A stretch of 64,000 nt of DNA from Imtechella halotolerans (lineage in GTDB: Bacteria; Bacteroidota; Bacteroidia; Flavobacteriales; Flavobacteriaceae): NCBI RefSeq assembly GCF_028743515.2, contig NZ_CP117969.2:129001-193000 (forward strand), read 5' to 3'. The notes under the pieces are model-generated. The model was not told where the DNA came from and made no database searches. It saw only the letters and a program-made list of their open reading frames with translations. Positions 8,466-17,064 of the stretch are shown piece after piece (within the stretch, counting starts at the first letter, position 1; each line of letters begins with the position of its first letter). The position numbers and the translations under genes were made by a program.

Positions 8466-9125
8466 TTGTTTCATCATAAACATCCATATGGACCTTTCAT
8501 ACCGGATGGTGCCCGAAAATTGATAGTGGGTACACTTCCACCACCTCGGTTTACCCAGGGATTATTAAGAGAAGGCGATGTAGATTTTTGTTATGGGAGT
8601 CGCGATGGACAACTTTGGCCTATACTTGATCGTATTTTTCATCTTAATTTGGATTATGCCCTTACCGAAGAAGCAATACACCAACGTAAGAATTTCCTAG
8701 AAAAACATCATATTGGAATTTGTGATATAGTAGAATCGGCATGGCGAAACAAGATAGATGCTAGTGATCTTGGGATGCATTCCGTACAAATACGTAATGT
8801 TATAGAGTATATAAGAGACATTCCAACAGTGGAGATGCTTCTCTTCACTGGAGGGAATAGCAAGAATGGGCCGGAATATTTTTTTAGAAGGCATTTAAAG
8901 GACCATGCTCTTCGATTGGAGATGGTTAGTAAAGAAGTTCCTAGAATTCATCGTTTTGAAGTTGAAGGAAGACAAATAACTACTGTATCCTTACTTGCGC
9001 CATCAGGATCAGCAAATAGAGCAGTAGGATCATTACCCTTGTATAAAACATTAAAAAAAGAAAACCCGAAAATGACAACAATTGATTTTCGGGTGTTTCA
9101 ATATGAAAGGTTTTTTAAGGATTAA
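8466..9125 (+). CDS. Uracil-DNA glycosylase-like family protein
   Basis: A 219-residue protein resembling the uracil-DNA glycosylase superfamily: a GTLPPPRF loop near residue 22, an aromatic FCYGSRDGQLWPILDRIF segment and a C-terminal LLAPSGSANRA motif in the place of the HPSP-type loop. It would be a base-excision enzyme, but the family is divergent and the target base cannot be read from sequence. There is no in-frame ATG near the start. TTG at 8466 is the best start, and ATT at 8463 is possible. The gene follows yaaA closely and overlaps the convergent cytochrome gene by four bases. Confidence 0.7.
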   Translation: MFHHKHPYGPFIPDGARKLIVGTLPPPRFTQGLLREGDVDFCYGSRDGQLWPILDRIFHLNLDYALTEEAIHQRKNFLEKHHIGICDIVESAWRNKIDASDLGMHSVQIRNVIEYIRDIPTVEMLLFTGGNSKNGPEYFFRRHLKDHALRLEMVSKEVPRIHRFEVEGRQITTVSLLAPSGSANRAVGSLPLYKTLKKENPKMTTIDFRVFQYERFFKD

Positions 9126-10081
9126 TCATAAAAAACTCGTGGTACCTTATTGTCTACAGGAGGTAATGTTTTCAGATAGGCATACATCGAAGCGATTTCG
9201 TAATCGGTTAAGTATACGAAGGGTAACATCGGAAAACGCAATGCTCGATCATTTTCAACCAATCCGAATTTTACGGCTTTTATAAATTGTTCTTCTGTCC
9301 AGTTACCAATACCACTTGTTTTATGAGGAGTTAGGTTAGAAGTGGCTATAATTTGCCCTTCCATATTAAGAGGTTTGTTACCTCCCGCCATATAGCCTTT
9401 ACTGTTTTCGGGAACCAAGTAATCATTAGTTTTAAAATCGGCAGAATGACATGAAAAGCAATCTAATGTTTGGATATAATATTTCCCTAAAGCAACTCTA
9501 TCCGTGGTATCAGGCATTTTTATAGGTTTGGTGGGCATGGGCATAGGTTTAAATACCAAATGCGATAGTAATTTTGTCAGGAAGGAAACTTCACTTGGTT
9601 GGTCAGGAGTGGGATTGGGAGCCACCAAGGGATCATCCGATCGCAAAAAGCTTATAATGGCATTAATATCTTGATCAGAGGTTACTGTTAGCTTAGCCAT
9701 ATAGGGAGGGATATATTGACCGTCTTTTTTTATACCGGTTCTAAGAAGATATAAAAGTTCTGCATCAGTCCAATTGCCTATTCCGTAAGTACTATCCTGG
9801 GTAATATTTTGGGAATATATTTTCCCGAATTCAGGTGGAGCATCGAGCATTAATGTTCCTGTTAATTTTCCTGTTTCATGATTTTTATGACATCCTGCGC
9901 ATAATGTTAATGCCAGTTTCTTTCCACGCTCAATACTTTCAGGAGTACTTACATGTGTATATTCAGGAAGCACTACTTCATACTTAGGAATGCCTGTGAA
10001 GTTCACATACAAAACCATACAAATAAGTATAAGAAATACAATCCCGAAAATAATTCCGGTGATTTTTACTAATTTTTTCAT
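9122..10081 (-). CDS. Di-heme c-type cytochrome, membrane anchored
   Basis: A 319-residue protein with one N-terminal membrane segment (about residues 8-27) and two cytochrome c domains in the periplasm. Covalent heme sites are CAGCH at residues 61-65 and CFSCH at 208-212. It probably carries electrons in respiration, but no partner oxidase or dehydrogenase is encoded next to it. The layout resembles the two-heme subunits of alcohol dehydrogenases and similar flavobacterial cytochromes. It lies downstream of the bTHX gene, separated by a terminator. The end overlaps the convergent glycosylase-like gene by four bases. Confidence 0.88.
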   Translation of the reverse strand: MKKLVKITGIIFGIVFLILICMVLYVNFTGIPKYEVVLPEYTHVSTPESIERGKKLALTLCAGCHKNHETGKLTGTLMLDAPPEFGKIYSQNITQDSTYGIGNWTDAELLYLLRTGIKKDGQYIPPYMAKLTVTSDQDINAIISFLRSDDPLVAPNPTPDQPSEVSFLTKLLSHLVFKPMPMPTKPIKMPDTTDRVALGKYYIQTLDCFSCHSADFKTNDYLVPENSKGYMAGGNKPLNMEGQIIATSNLTPHKTSGIGNWTEEQFIKAVKFGLVENDRALRFPMLPFVYLTDYEIASMYAYLKTLPPVDNKVPRVFYD

Positions 10082-10155
10082 AATGGTTGGTTAGTTGTTG
10101 AAAGTTAGTTACTTATAAAAGTAGTAAAACTGTTTTTTTTATGCAAGTACTTGAT

Positions 10156-10206
10156 ATTCAGGTTTTTTATTTTACAAAAAAAACCTGAATGAAATCCATT
10201 CAGGTT
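10156..10206 (-). terminator. Terminator of the bTHX gene with an alternative second hairpin
   Basis: For the minus-strand transcript, CATTCAGGTT-type arms at 10197-10206 and 10182-10191 form a 10-bp stem with a 5-base loop, followed by a run of T. The inner arm can instead pair with a third copy of the motif: 10178-10190 with 10156-10168, 13 perfect pairs. The terminator starts inside the bTHX stop codon. Confidence 0.8.
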
Positions 10207-10337
10207 TAAGAGTTGTTTACAGTTTCAGTCTTTACAGGTTTTGGTTTGATTTTAAACGCCCCTCTTTTTGGCCTTAATCTACCATAACTTCCCATAATGA
10301 TTTTCCCTCGGCGAGTCTTTTTATCTCCTTTTCCCAT
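10206..10337 (-). CDS. 30S ribosomal protein bTHX
   Basis: A 43-residue, very basic protein beginning MGKGDKKTRRGKI, with SYGRLRPKR following. This is the signature of bacterial ribosomal protein THX, a small peptide buried at the top of the 30S head. The C-terminal tail (KIKPKPVKTETVNNS) is longer than in Thermus THX and looks lineage-specific. The gene is short and easily missed by gene callers. It lies 69 bases downstream of trpA on the same strand with no clear terminator between, so part of its transcription could come from the trp operon. Its stop codon is part of its own terminator stem. Confidence 0.88.
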   Translation of the reverse strand: MGKGDKKTRRGKIIMGSYGRLRPKRGAFKIKPKPVKTETVNNS

Positions 10338-10406
10338 ATTACGTATAATTTTAAGTGAATTCTCAAGGTACTAAAAATAATACTTATATGAAAGAATATG
10401 AGGTGA

Positions 10407-11171
10407 TTATGTTCTAAGTGTTTTGATGAATGAGGTTATATTGTTAATTCCATGTTCTGTAAGGTGCTTGATGAAGGCGGAGCCAACTATTGCTCCTTTG
10501 GTAGTACGGGTTGCTTGAGTAAAGGTTTCACTATTACTAATACCAAATCCTACAATTTGCGGAGTTTTTAAGTCCATGGATGAAATGCGATCAAAATATT
10601 TTTGTTGTGTTTCTCCAAAAGTGTTTTGAGCCCCAGTAACACTTGCTGAACTTACCATATAGATAAAACCGCTGGAAATATGGTCTATATATCGTATTCG
10701 ATCTTCAGACGTCTGAGGTGTAATGAGAAAGATATTAATTAGCCCATATTGTTCAAAAATATGATGATAGTTATGGTGATATACATCTACAGGTAAATCG
10801 GGAATAATTAACCCATCAATACCTACTTCGGCACAACGACGACAAAAGTTCTCGACACCATATTGCATAATAGGATTGAAGTAACCCATTATAAGTAATG
10901 GAATATCAACTGTTTTTCGTATTTCTTGAAGTTGTTCAAAAAGTAATTCTGAATTCATTCCATTTTCAAGAGCTTTAGTGGAGCTTTGTTGAATAGTTGG
11001 TCCATCAGCTAAAGGATCACTAAAGGGCAAACCAATCTCTACCATATCAACTCCTCCTATCTCAAGCTGTTCAAGGATGGTTTTAGTGTCACTTAAAGAA
11101 GGATATCCGGCAGTGAAATAAATGGATAACAGTTTTTTATTCTCTTGAAGTTTTTGTTGTATTCTGTTCAT
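10407..11171 (-). CDS. trpA: Tryptophan synthase alpha subunit
   Basis: Cleaves indole-3-glycerol phosphate to indole and glyceraldehyde 3-phosphate; indole is channelled to the beta subunit. The 254-residue TIM barrel has the signature VEIGLPFSDPLADGPTIQ, with the catalytic Glu in VEIG and Asp in FSDPLADGP. It is the last gene of the minus-strand trp operon and lies 4 bases after trpB. Confidence 0.96.
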   Translation of the reverse strand: MNRIQQKLQENKKLLSIYFTAGYPSLSDTKTILEQLEIGGVDMVEIGLPFSDPLADGPTIQQSSTKALENGMNSELLFEQLQEIRKTVDIPLLIMGYFNPIMQYGVENFCRRCAEVGIDGLIIPDLPVDVYHHNYHHIFEQYGLINIFLITPQTSEDRIRYIDHISSGFIYMVSSASVTGAQNTFGETQQKYFDRISSMDLKTPQIVGFGISNSETFTQATRTTKGAIVGSAFIKHLTEHGINNITSFIKTLRT

Positions 11172-11175
11172 CCTA

Positions 11176-12357
11176 TTATAAATTAAAATAATTGATATAT
11201 GTGCTTAAATCTTTATCTCCTCTTCCCGAAAGGTTAAGTACTACAATGTCACTCTTTTTAAATTTCTTCTTTCCAAATACGGCAAGTGCGTGTGCACTTT
11301 CAATGGCAGGAATGATCCCTTCCAATTGACATAGTTCCATGCCAGCTTTCATCGCTTGATCATCAGTTATGGAAACAAATTCACCTCTTCCCGAGCAGAA
11401 TAGATGTGCGTGTAAAGGGCCTACTCCAGGATAATCTAATCCGGCAGATATAGAATAAGGTTCTGTAATTTGGCCATCTGGAGTCTGCATTAGTAATGTT
11501 TTACTTCCGTGAATAATACCTGTCTTTCCAAGAGCTGAAGTGGCGGCACTTTCTCCACTTTCTATACCTTTTCCAGCTGCTTCTACAGCAATAAGACCAA
11601 CTTTTTCATTGTCTAAGAAATGATAAAAGGCTCCAGCTGCATTACTTCCTCCTCCCACACAGGCAATAACATAGTTTGGAAACTCAGTACCTTCTTTTTC
11701 TAAAAGTTGCATTTTGATTTCTTCAGAAATGATACTTTGGAACCTAGCTACCATGTCTGGATAAGGATGCGGTCCAACTACAGAACCAATGATGTAATGC
11801 GTGTCTTCAGGATTATTAATCCAATCTCTAATGGCTTCATTTGTGGCATCTTTAAGGGTTTTACTTCCAGAAAGTGCCGGTCGTACTTCCGCTCCTAGCA
11901 TTTTCATTCGAGCAACATTGGGAGCTTGGCGTGAAATATCAATGGCACCCATATAAACGATACACTCCATACCCATAAGTGCACATACTGTTGCGGTCGC
12001 GACTCCATGCTGACCAGCCCCTGTTTCGGCGATGATACGTTTTTTGCCCAACCGTTTTGCCATTAGAATTTGACCAATAGTATTATTTACTTTATGCGCC
12101 CCGGTATGGTTAAGGTCTTCGCGCTTAAGGTAAATATTTGTTTGGTATTTTTCTGATAATCGAGTGGCGTAGTAGAGAGGGGAGGGCCTTCCTACATAGT
12201 CTTTTAAAAGTTGATTGAATTCTTCTTGGAATTCTGGTGCAGCCATGATTTCAAGATACCTTTGTTTTAGTTCTTCAACATTAGGATACAGCATTTCGGG
12301 GATATAAGCTCCTCCAAACTCACCATAATATCCATTTTCGTTTACGTGATAACTCAT
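11176..12357 (-). CDS. trpB: Tryptophan synthase beta subunit
   Basis: PLP enzyme condensing indole with serine to tryptophan. The 393-residue product carries [15 protein letters not shown], in which the Lys of HKVNN is the PLP Schiff-base residue, and the phosphate-binding GGGSNA loop ([14 protein letters not shown]). It is the standard TrpB1 type expected beside trpA. It follows trpF by 20 bases in the operon. Confidence 0.97.
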   Translation of the reverse strand: MSYHVNENGYYGEFGGAYIPEMLYPNVEELKQRYLEIMAAPEFQEEFNQLLKDYVGRPSPLYYATRLSEKYQTNIYLKREDLNHTGAHKVNNTIGQILMAKRLGKKRIIAETGAGQHGVATATVCALMGMECIVYMGAIDISRQAPNVARMKMLGAEVRPALSGSKTLKDATNEAIRDWINNPEDTHYIIGSVVGPHPYPDMVARFQSIISEEIKMQLLEKEGTEFPNYVIACVGGGSNAAGAFYHFLDNEKVGLIAVEAAGKGIESGESAATSALGKTGIIHGSKTLLMQTPDGQITEPYSISAGLDYPGVGPLHAHLFCSGRGEFVSITDDQAMKAGMELCQLEGIIPAIESAHALAVFGKKKFKKSDIVVLNLSGRGDKDLSTYINYFNL

Positions 12358-12377
12358 TTTTTCTTTTTTTATAGGTT

Positions 12378-13007
12378 TTATAGTGTTTGTAATATTTGTT
12401 GAAAGGCTTTTAACTTTTCAACATCTTTTACGCCTGGTATTACTTCAAATCGACTATTTAAGTCAATTGCATGGCAGTGTTTAGCTGCTGAAGAATACAT
12501 GAATTTTTTTAAAGATTCTATAGAGTCTAGCGAAATGCCACCACTTAAGAAAAATGGTTTGTTAGAAGGATAAGACTCTAAAAGCGACCAGTTGAATGAA
12601 TAGCCATTACCCCCTGGCAATTTTCCTTGCGTATCAAACAAAAAGAAGGAAACATAAGGCTCAAAATCTCTTACTATTGAAAAGTCAAAATAGTCGTTAA
12701 CAGGAAAGGCCTTTATTATTTTAACGTTTAAAGACTTTTGTAAGGATTTACAAAACGAGGGAGTTTCTTCTCCATGCAATTGAACCACTTGTAAGTGGTA
12801 TTTATGAACAGCGATTTCTATATCCTTCAAGGAAGCATCTACAAAGACACCTACTTTATTTATGTTTTGGCTTAATGCAGGAATAAGCTCATTTGCGATA
12901 TACCTGGTCGAATTTTTATAGAAAATAAATCCCATATAGTCTGGCTGAAGCGCTCCCACTTGTAGAATATTATCCATGTATTTCATTCCGCAAACTTTGA
13001 CTTTCAT
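12378..13007 (-). CDS. trpF: Phosphoribosylanthranilate isomerase
   Basis: Isomerises phosphoribosylanthranilate in tryptophan synthesis. The 209-residue barrel starts [13 protein letters not shown], the family's N-terminal signature with the general-base Cys in VCGM. The later VQLHGEE and FLSGGIS segments are the expected phosphate-binding and active-site strands. Its start overlaps the end of trpC by four bases, so translation is coupled. Confidence 0.95.
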   Translation of the reverse strand: MKVKVCGMKYMDNILQVGALQPDYMGFIFYKNSTRYIANELIPALSQNINKVGVFVDASLKDIEIAVHKYHLQVVQLHGEETPSFCKSLQKSLNVKIIKAFPVNDYFDFSIVRDFEPYVSFFLFDTQGKLPGGNGYSFNWSLLESYPSNKPFFLSGGISLDSIESLKKFMYSSAAKHCHAIDLNSRFEVIPGVKDVEKLKAFQQILQTL

Positions 13008-13789
13008 GATTGTAAAGATTGTATGAATGAAGTGGCGGCATTTCCTGCATGTTCAGTTTTCATGAAATGTTCACCAATTAGGAAACCTTGATACCCATAG
13101 TTTTGTAGTTCTTTGATTGCTTCTGTAGAACTTATCCCGCTTTCTGATACTTTTACGAATTCATCAGGTATGGCTGATGCCAAATCTTTACTTGTATCTA
13201 TGCTTACTTCAAAAGTTTTTAAGTTTCGGTTGTTTACACCTAATAAATCTATTGAAGGCATCAATGATTTTTCCAGCTCTTCTAGATTGTGTACCTCCAG
13301 TAATACCTCTAATCCTAGGTTTTTTGCAGTGGTAGATAATTGTTGAATTTCTTTTCGCTCCAGTACTGCTGCTATTAATAAAATGACATCAGCTCCAAAT
13401 GCTTTGGCTTCTAATAGTTGGTATTCATCTATTATAAATTCTTTACGTAATAATGGAATATTAGTAGTTGCTCTGGCAGTTAATAGATCGTCTAGCGAAC
13501 CACCAAAATATTTTCCATCAGTAAGAACTGAAATCCCACACACTCCAGCATTCTCATAACCTGTGATGACATCAAATACTGAGAATTGTTGGTTAATTAC
13601 AGCTTTAGAGGGAGAGCGTCGCTTATGCTCAGCTATAATACCACTTTTACTGTTTCGAAGAAGTTCTGCCATTGAAGTACCGGTTCGATTGAAAAGAACA
13701 GAACTTTCTAGTTGTGTTGTCGGAATAAGATTTTTTCTTAGTGTTACTTCCTGTCGTTTGTCCCTTATAATTTTGTCTAAAATAGTCAT
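13004..13789 (-). CDS. trpC: Indole-3-glycerol phosphate synthase
   Basis: Closes the indole ring from carboxyphenylaminodeoxyribulose phosphate. The 261-residue protein has IAEHKRRSPSKA (catalytic Lys), LLEVHN, and LGVNNRNLKTFEV near the C-terminal half, all characteristic. It is encoded separately from trpF, unlike the fused enzyme of E. coli. It lies 3 bases after trpD and overlaps trpF by four bases. Confidence 0.96.
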   Translation of the reverse strand: MTILDKIIRDKRQEVTLRKNLIPTTQLESSVLFNRTGTSMAELLRNSKSGIIAEHKRRSPSKAVINQQFSVFDVITGYENAGVCGISVLTDGKYFGGSLDDLLTARATTNIPLLRKEFIIDEYQLLEAKAFGADVILLIAAVLERKEIQQLSTTAKNLGLEVLLEVHNLEELEKSLMPSIDLLGVNNRNLKTFEVSIDTSKDLASAIPDEFVKVSESGISSTEAIKELQNYGYQGFLIGEHFMKTEHAGNAATSFIQSLQS

Positions 13790-13792
13790 GGT

Positions 13793-14788
13793 CTAGAACT
13801 TGCTTAAAGATTGTAGTTTGGTAAAAGAATGCAGCGCTTTTCCTGAAAGAAGACTTTCTTTAGCGCGTTCAAAACCTGTTATTGGATCAAGCTGTTCCGC
13901 AGTAGCAATTGCCATTCCTGCATTGGCACAAACTACATTAGTTTGTGCCTGACTTCCTTCTCCTTTTAATACTTGCATGAATATTTTAGCGGAAGATTCA
14001 ATGTTTTCACCACCCATGATTTGTTCGGGATGCAATCTAGCTATGCCAAAATCCTCAGGGGTAATAATTTGTTCTGATTGATTACGGATTGCTTTAGTTT
14101 CTCCGGTAAGTGATATTTCATCATATCCGTCTAAGGCATGTAATATGGTGTAATTTTTATCTGTATTCTGGTATAAATATCCATACATCCTTGCAAGTTC
14201 CAGATTAAATACCCCTACCATCTGATTCTTCGGAAAAGCGGGGTTTACCATTGGTCCCAACATATTGAAGAAAGTCTTAACCGCTAGTTCTTTTCGGATT
14301 GAAGCTACATTTTTCATAGCAGGATGAAAAAGCGGTGCATGTAAAAAACAAATTCCTGCCTCTTCAATACTGCGTTGTAAGTAATCAATTTCATTGGTAA
14401 ATTTTAGTCCAAGAAACTCCATAACGTTACTTGATCCGCAACGAGATGAAACACCATAATTTCCATGTTTTGCAACTGGCACACCTGCTCCAGCAGTCAC
14501 AAATGAGGCAAGTGTAGAGATATTGAAGGTGTCTTTACCATCTCCTCCTGTACCACACAAGTCTATAGTAGTAATTCCTTTAAGATTTACGGGAATACAT
14601 AGCTCTAAAAGGGCATCTCTGAATCCTTCAAGTTCTTCAATTGTAATACTACGCATCATGTAAACGGTTAAGAATGCAGCTATTTGGCTTTGATTTGCAT
14701 TTCCATTTGAAATGGCAACTAGGGTACTTTTAGCTTCTTCTTTGGAAATGGTCTGATGATTTATAAGTCTATTAAGTGTATTTTTCAT
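13793..14788 (-). CDS. trpD: Anthranilate phosphoribosyltransferase
   Basis: Transfers phosphoribose from PRPP to anthranilate. The 331-residue product carries the PRPP-binding motif GTGGDGKDTFNIST near residue 75 and KHGNYGVSSRCGSS, the anthranilate/magnesium region. It is not fused to the glutaminase, which is the separate trpG upstream. The gap to trpC is 3 bases. Confidence 0.96.
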   Translation of the reverse strand: MKNTLNRLINHQTISKEEAKSTLVAISNGNANQSQIAAFLTVYMMRSITIEELEGFRDALLELCIPVNLKGITTIDLCGTGGDGKDTFNISTLASFVTAGAGVPVAKHGNYGVSSRCGSSNVMEFLGLKFTNEIDYLQRSIEEAGICFLHAPLFHPAMKNVASIRKELAVKTFFNMLGPMVNPAFPKNQMVGVFNLELARMYGYLYQNTDKNYTILHALDGYDEISLTGETKAIRNQSEQIITPEDFGIARLHPEQIMGGENIESSAKIFMQVLKGEGSQAQTNVVCANAGMAIATAEQLDPITGFERAKESLLSGKALHSFTKLQSLSKF

Positions 14789-14827
14789 AGTGAATATTTA
14801 GTGAATTGAAAAACTAGTTTCTGTTGA

Positions 14828-15391
14828 TTAGTCTTTTAACCAGTTTTCTAGTATTTTTTTTCCCAACGGAGTGAGTACAGATTCAGGATGATATTGAACA
14901 CCACATACATCATAATGTCTGTGGCGAAGTGACATTACCTGTCCATTTTCATCAAATGAAGTGGCCATAAGATCTGCCGGCAAATTAGAATCTACTACCC
15001 AAGAATGGTAACGTCCTACTTCAATTTCTCGAGGCAGGCCTTCAAATAATTTGTCTTCTTGAGTGATGGTAACTTTTGTGGCAACGCCATGATAGACTTT
15101 ATCTAAATTTATTAAAGAACCACCGAAAACCTCACCTATAGCTTGTTGTCCTAAGCAAACGCCTAAGATACTTTTAGTTGGAGCATATTCTTTTATAATA
15201 GATTTTAATAGTCCGGCTTCATCAGGAATTCCAGGTCCGGGTGAAAGTACAATTTTCTCAAAGGGAGCTACTTCTTCAATAGTGAGTTGATCATTTCTTT
15301 TTACAAGTACTTCACAACCTAAATCCTCAAAATAATGCACCAAATTATAGGTGAAACTATCGTAATTATCTATAATTAATATCTTTTTCAT
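14828..15391 (-). CDS. trpG: Anthranilate synthase glutamine amidotransferase component
   Basis: Supplies ammonia from glutamine to TrpE. The 187-residue class I amidotransferase has the nucleophile motif GVCLGQQAIGE and the HPES motif (VQYHPESVLTP) that completes the Cys-His-Glu triad. It lies 3 bases downstream of trpE, so the two subunits are produced together. A dual role in p-aminobenzoate synthesis is possible, as in some bacteria, but nothing here shows it. Confidence 0.95.
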   Translation of the reverse strand: MKKILIIDNYDSFTYNLVHYFEDLGCEVLVKRNDQLTIEEVAPFEKIVLSPGPGIPDEAGLLKSIIKEYAPTKSILGVCLGQQAIGEVFGGSLINLDKVYHGVATKVTITQEDKLFEGLPREIEVGRYHSWVVDSNLPADLMATSFDENGQVMSLRHRHYDVCGVQYHPESVLTPLGKKILENWLKD

Positions 15392-15394
15392 TTT

Positions 15395-16801
15395 TTAATG
15401 TTTGATGTTTTCTGCTAATTCCAATGCTTTGTTTAAAGCGCCTAGTTTATTGAAGACTTCCTGTAACTCACTTTCAGGGTTAGATGCTGAAACTAGCCCT
15501 GCACCGGCTTGATAATGTAATTGATGATTCTTGCTTACGAATGTGCGAATCATAATGGCGTGATTAAAATTGCCCTCAAAGTCCATAAAACCAATTGCTC
15601 CACCGTAGAATCCACGGTTAGTAGGTTCGTATTTGTCAATAAGTTGAAGTGCCATATGTTTAGGAGCTCCACTTAGTGTTCCAGCAGGAAAGGTGTCCGC
15701 CACCACCTGCATGGTTGGTGCTTCAGGTTTCTTTTGTCCGGTCACTTTTGATACCAAATGAATCACATGTGAAAAGAATTGAACCTCTCGATACGTTTCA
15801 ACTGTCACTGAATGTCCATTTCTACTTAAGTCATTACGTGCCAAATCCACTAACATTACATGTTCTGCATTTTCCTTGACGTCCTCAGAAAGTTTCTTCG
15901 CTAGCTCTGCATCTTTTTCGTCATTTCCTGTACGTTTAAAGGTTCCTGCAATTGGATGGATTTCAGCCTTACCATGCTTTACTATTAATTGAGCTTCAGG
16001 GGAACTTCCAAAAATCTTAAAGTTGCCGTAATCAAAATAAAACAAATACGGGGAAGGGTTAATACTGCGTAGGGCACGGTACACATTAAACTCATCACCT
16101 TTGAATGTTTGAGAAAAACGACGACTAAGGACTAATTGAAAAACATCGCCACGTGCGCAATGTTTTTTAGCCGCGTCGACTAAATCTAAGTATGTGTTGT
16201 CATCCATGTTAGAGGTTGGGATTCCCACCTTACTGAATGGGTAAGAGGCGAAGTTTTTGGATTGTAGTAATTGTTCTATTTCAGAAATGTTACTTTGGGT
16301 ATTAAATGAATGTGAAAATATAAATGCTTCATTTTTAAAATGATTAATGGCAATTATATTCTGATAGATTGCGTAATAGACCTCTGGTATGGTTATACTA
16401 TTTTCTTTTGTAGTTATTTCGACTTCTTCGAAATATCGCACTGCATCGTATGCGATGTAACCAAAAAGCCCATTATTTATAAATTTAAAATCATTTTTAT
16501 GAGTACGAAAAAGAGATGCAAAAGTTTCAATCTCTGATGGAATGTGAGATTGAGAAGTAATGGTGGTATTTTGGGTTGTACCATCTGGAAAATTTCTTAT
16601 AATCCGTTCATTCTCTATTTTTATGGATGCAATGGGATTAAAACAGATATAAGAAAAACTATTGTCATTCGCATGGTAGTCACTGCTCTCAAGTAAAATA
16701 CTGTTTGGGTAACGGTCTCGTACTTTTAGATAGACACTAACAGGAGTTATAGTGTCTGCCAGAATTTGTTTGTAAGTTGTTTGAAGTTGAAATGATTTCA
16801 T
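15395..16801 (-). CDS. trpE: Anthranilate synthase component I
   Basis: Makes anthranilate from chorismate, the committed step to tryptophan. The 468-residue protein has the N-terminal LLES motif (residues 36-39) that forms the tryptophan feedback site, and the C-terminal chorismate-binding region with GSSPEAQ, PIAGTFKRTG and GTLSGAPKHMAL. Feedback inhibition by tryptophan is therefore expected. It is the first structural gene of the operon. A leader peptide and terminator upstream indicate additional control by attenuation. Confidence 0.96.
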   Translation of the reverse strand: MKSFQLQTTYKQILADTITPVSVYLKVRDRYPNSILLESSDYHANDNSFSYICFNPIASIKIENERIIRNFPDGTTQNTTITSQSHIPSEIETFASLFRTHKNDFKFINNGLFGYIAYDAVRYFEEVEITTKENSITIPEVYYAIYQNIIAINHFKNEAFIFSHSFNTQSNISEIEQLLQSKNFASYPFSKVGIPTSNMDDNTYLDLVDAAKKHCARGDVFQLVLSRRFSQTFKGDEFNVYRALRSINPSPYLFYFDYGNFKIFGSSPEAQLIVKHGKAEIHPIAGTFKRTGNDEKDAELAKKLSEDVKENAEHVMLVDLARNDLSRNGHSVTVETYREVQFFSHVIHLVSKVTGQKKPEAPTMQVVADTFPAGTLSGAPKHMALQLIDKYEPTNRGFYGGAIGFMDFEGNFNHAIMIRTFVSKNHQLHYQAGAGLVSASNPESELQEVFNKLGALNKALELAENIKH

Positions 16802-16827
16802 AGCGTTAGATAAATATTAAGTACAAA

Positions 16828-16857
16828 AAAAGGCTTGTCGTGATTGACAAGCCTTTT
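16828..16857 (-). terminator. Attenuator terminator of the trp operon
   Basis: On the minus strand an AAAGGCTTGTC / GACAAGCCTTT stem (12 bp with the outer A-T pair; arms 16846-16857 and 16828-16839) with a 6-base loop is followed by a T run, 27 bases before trpE and 37 bases after the leader-peptide stop. It would end transcription before trpE unless disrupted. Confidence 0.88.
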
Positions 16858-16893
16858 ACGTATGGTATTAAAACGATACAATAGCAGTGTGCC

Positions 16894-16950
16894 TCACGAC
16901 GTTCGACGTAAGTTACTCCACCACCAAGTATTGTTTAAAATTTGTGTCAT
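16894..16950 (-). CDS. trpL: trp operon leader peptide
   Basis: An 18-residue reading frame, MTQILNNTWWWSNLRRTS, with three consecutive Trp codons (TGG TGG TGG) at codons 9-11. Tryptophan is the rarest amino acid, so three in a row directly upstream of an anthranilate synthase gene is strong evidence for a regulatory leader peptide. The start is preceded by AAAAGAAAAA and lies about 12 bases after the predicted transcription start. When charged tRNA-Trp is scarce the ribosome should stall here. Its last codons and stop (GTCGTGA) can pair with TCACGAC in the terminator loop and 3' arm. Confidence 0.85.
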   Translation of the reverse strand: MTQILNNTWWWSNLRRTS

Positions 16951-16968
16951 TTTTTCTTTTGAATGCTC

Positions 16969-16976
16969 CAAATATA
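16969..16976 (-). promoter_or_regulatory. Probable -7 element of the trp operon promoter
   Basis: Reads TATATTTG on the minus strand, matching the Bacteroidota -7 consensus, 18 bases before the leader-peptide ATG. No clear -33 TTG is seen. Confidence 0.6.
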
Positions 16977-17024
16977 AAAATCAATTTTGAAATAACCGCT
17001 GTTGTATAAAAAAATATATAAAAA

Positions 17025-17047
17025 AAGTCCCGCTTGTAACGGGACTT
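17025..17047 (-). terminator. Terminator of the MarR-YceI-YceI operon
   Basis: Minus-strand stem AAGTCCCG / CGGGACTT (8 bp, 7-base loop) is followed by a T run, 17 bases past the stop of the signal-bearing YceI gene. Confidence 0.88.
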
Positions 17048-17064
17048 CCTTAGTAGTTGGGGGG

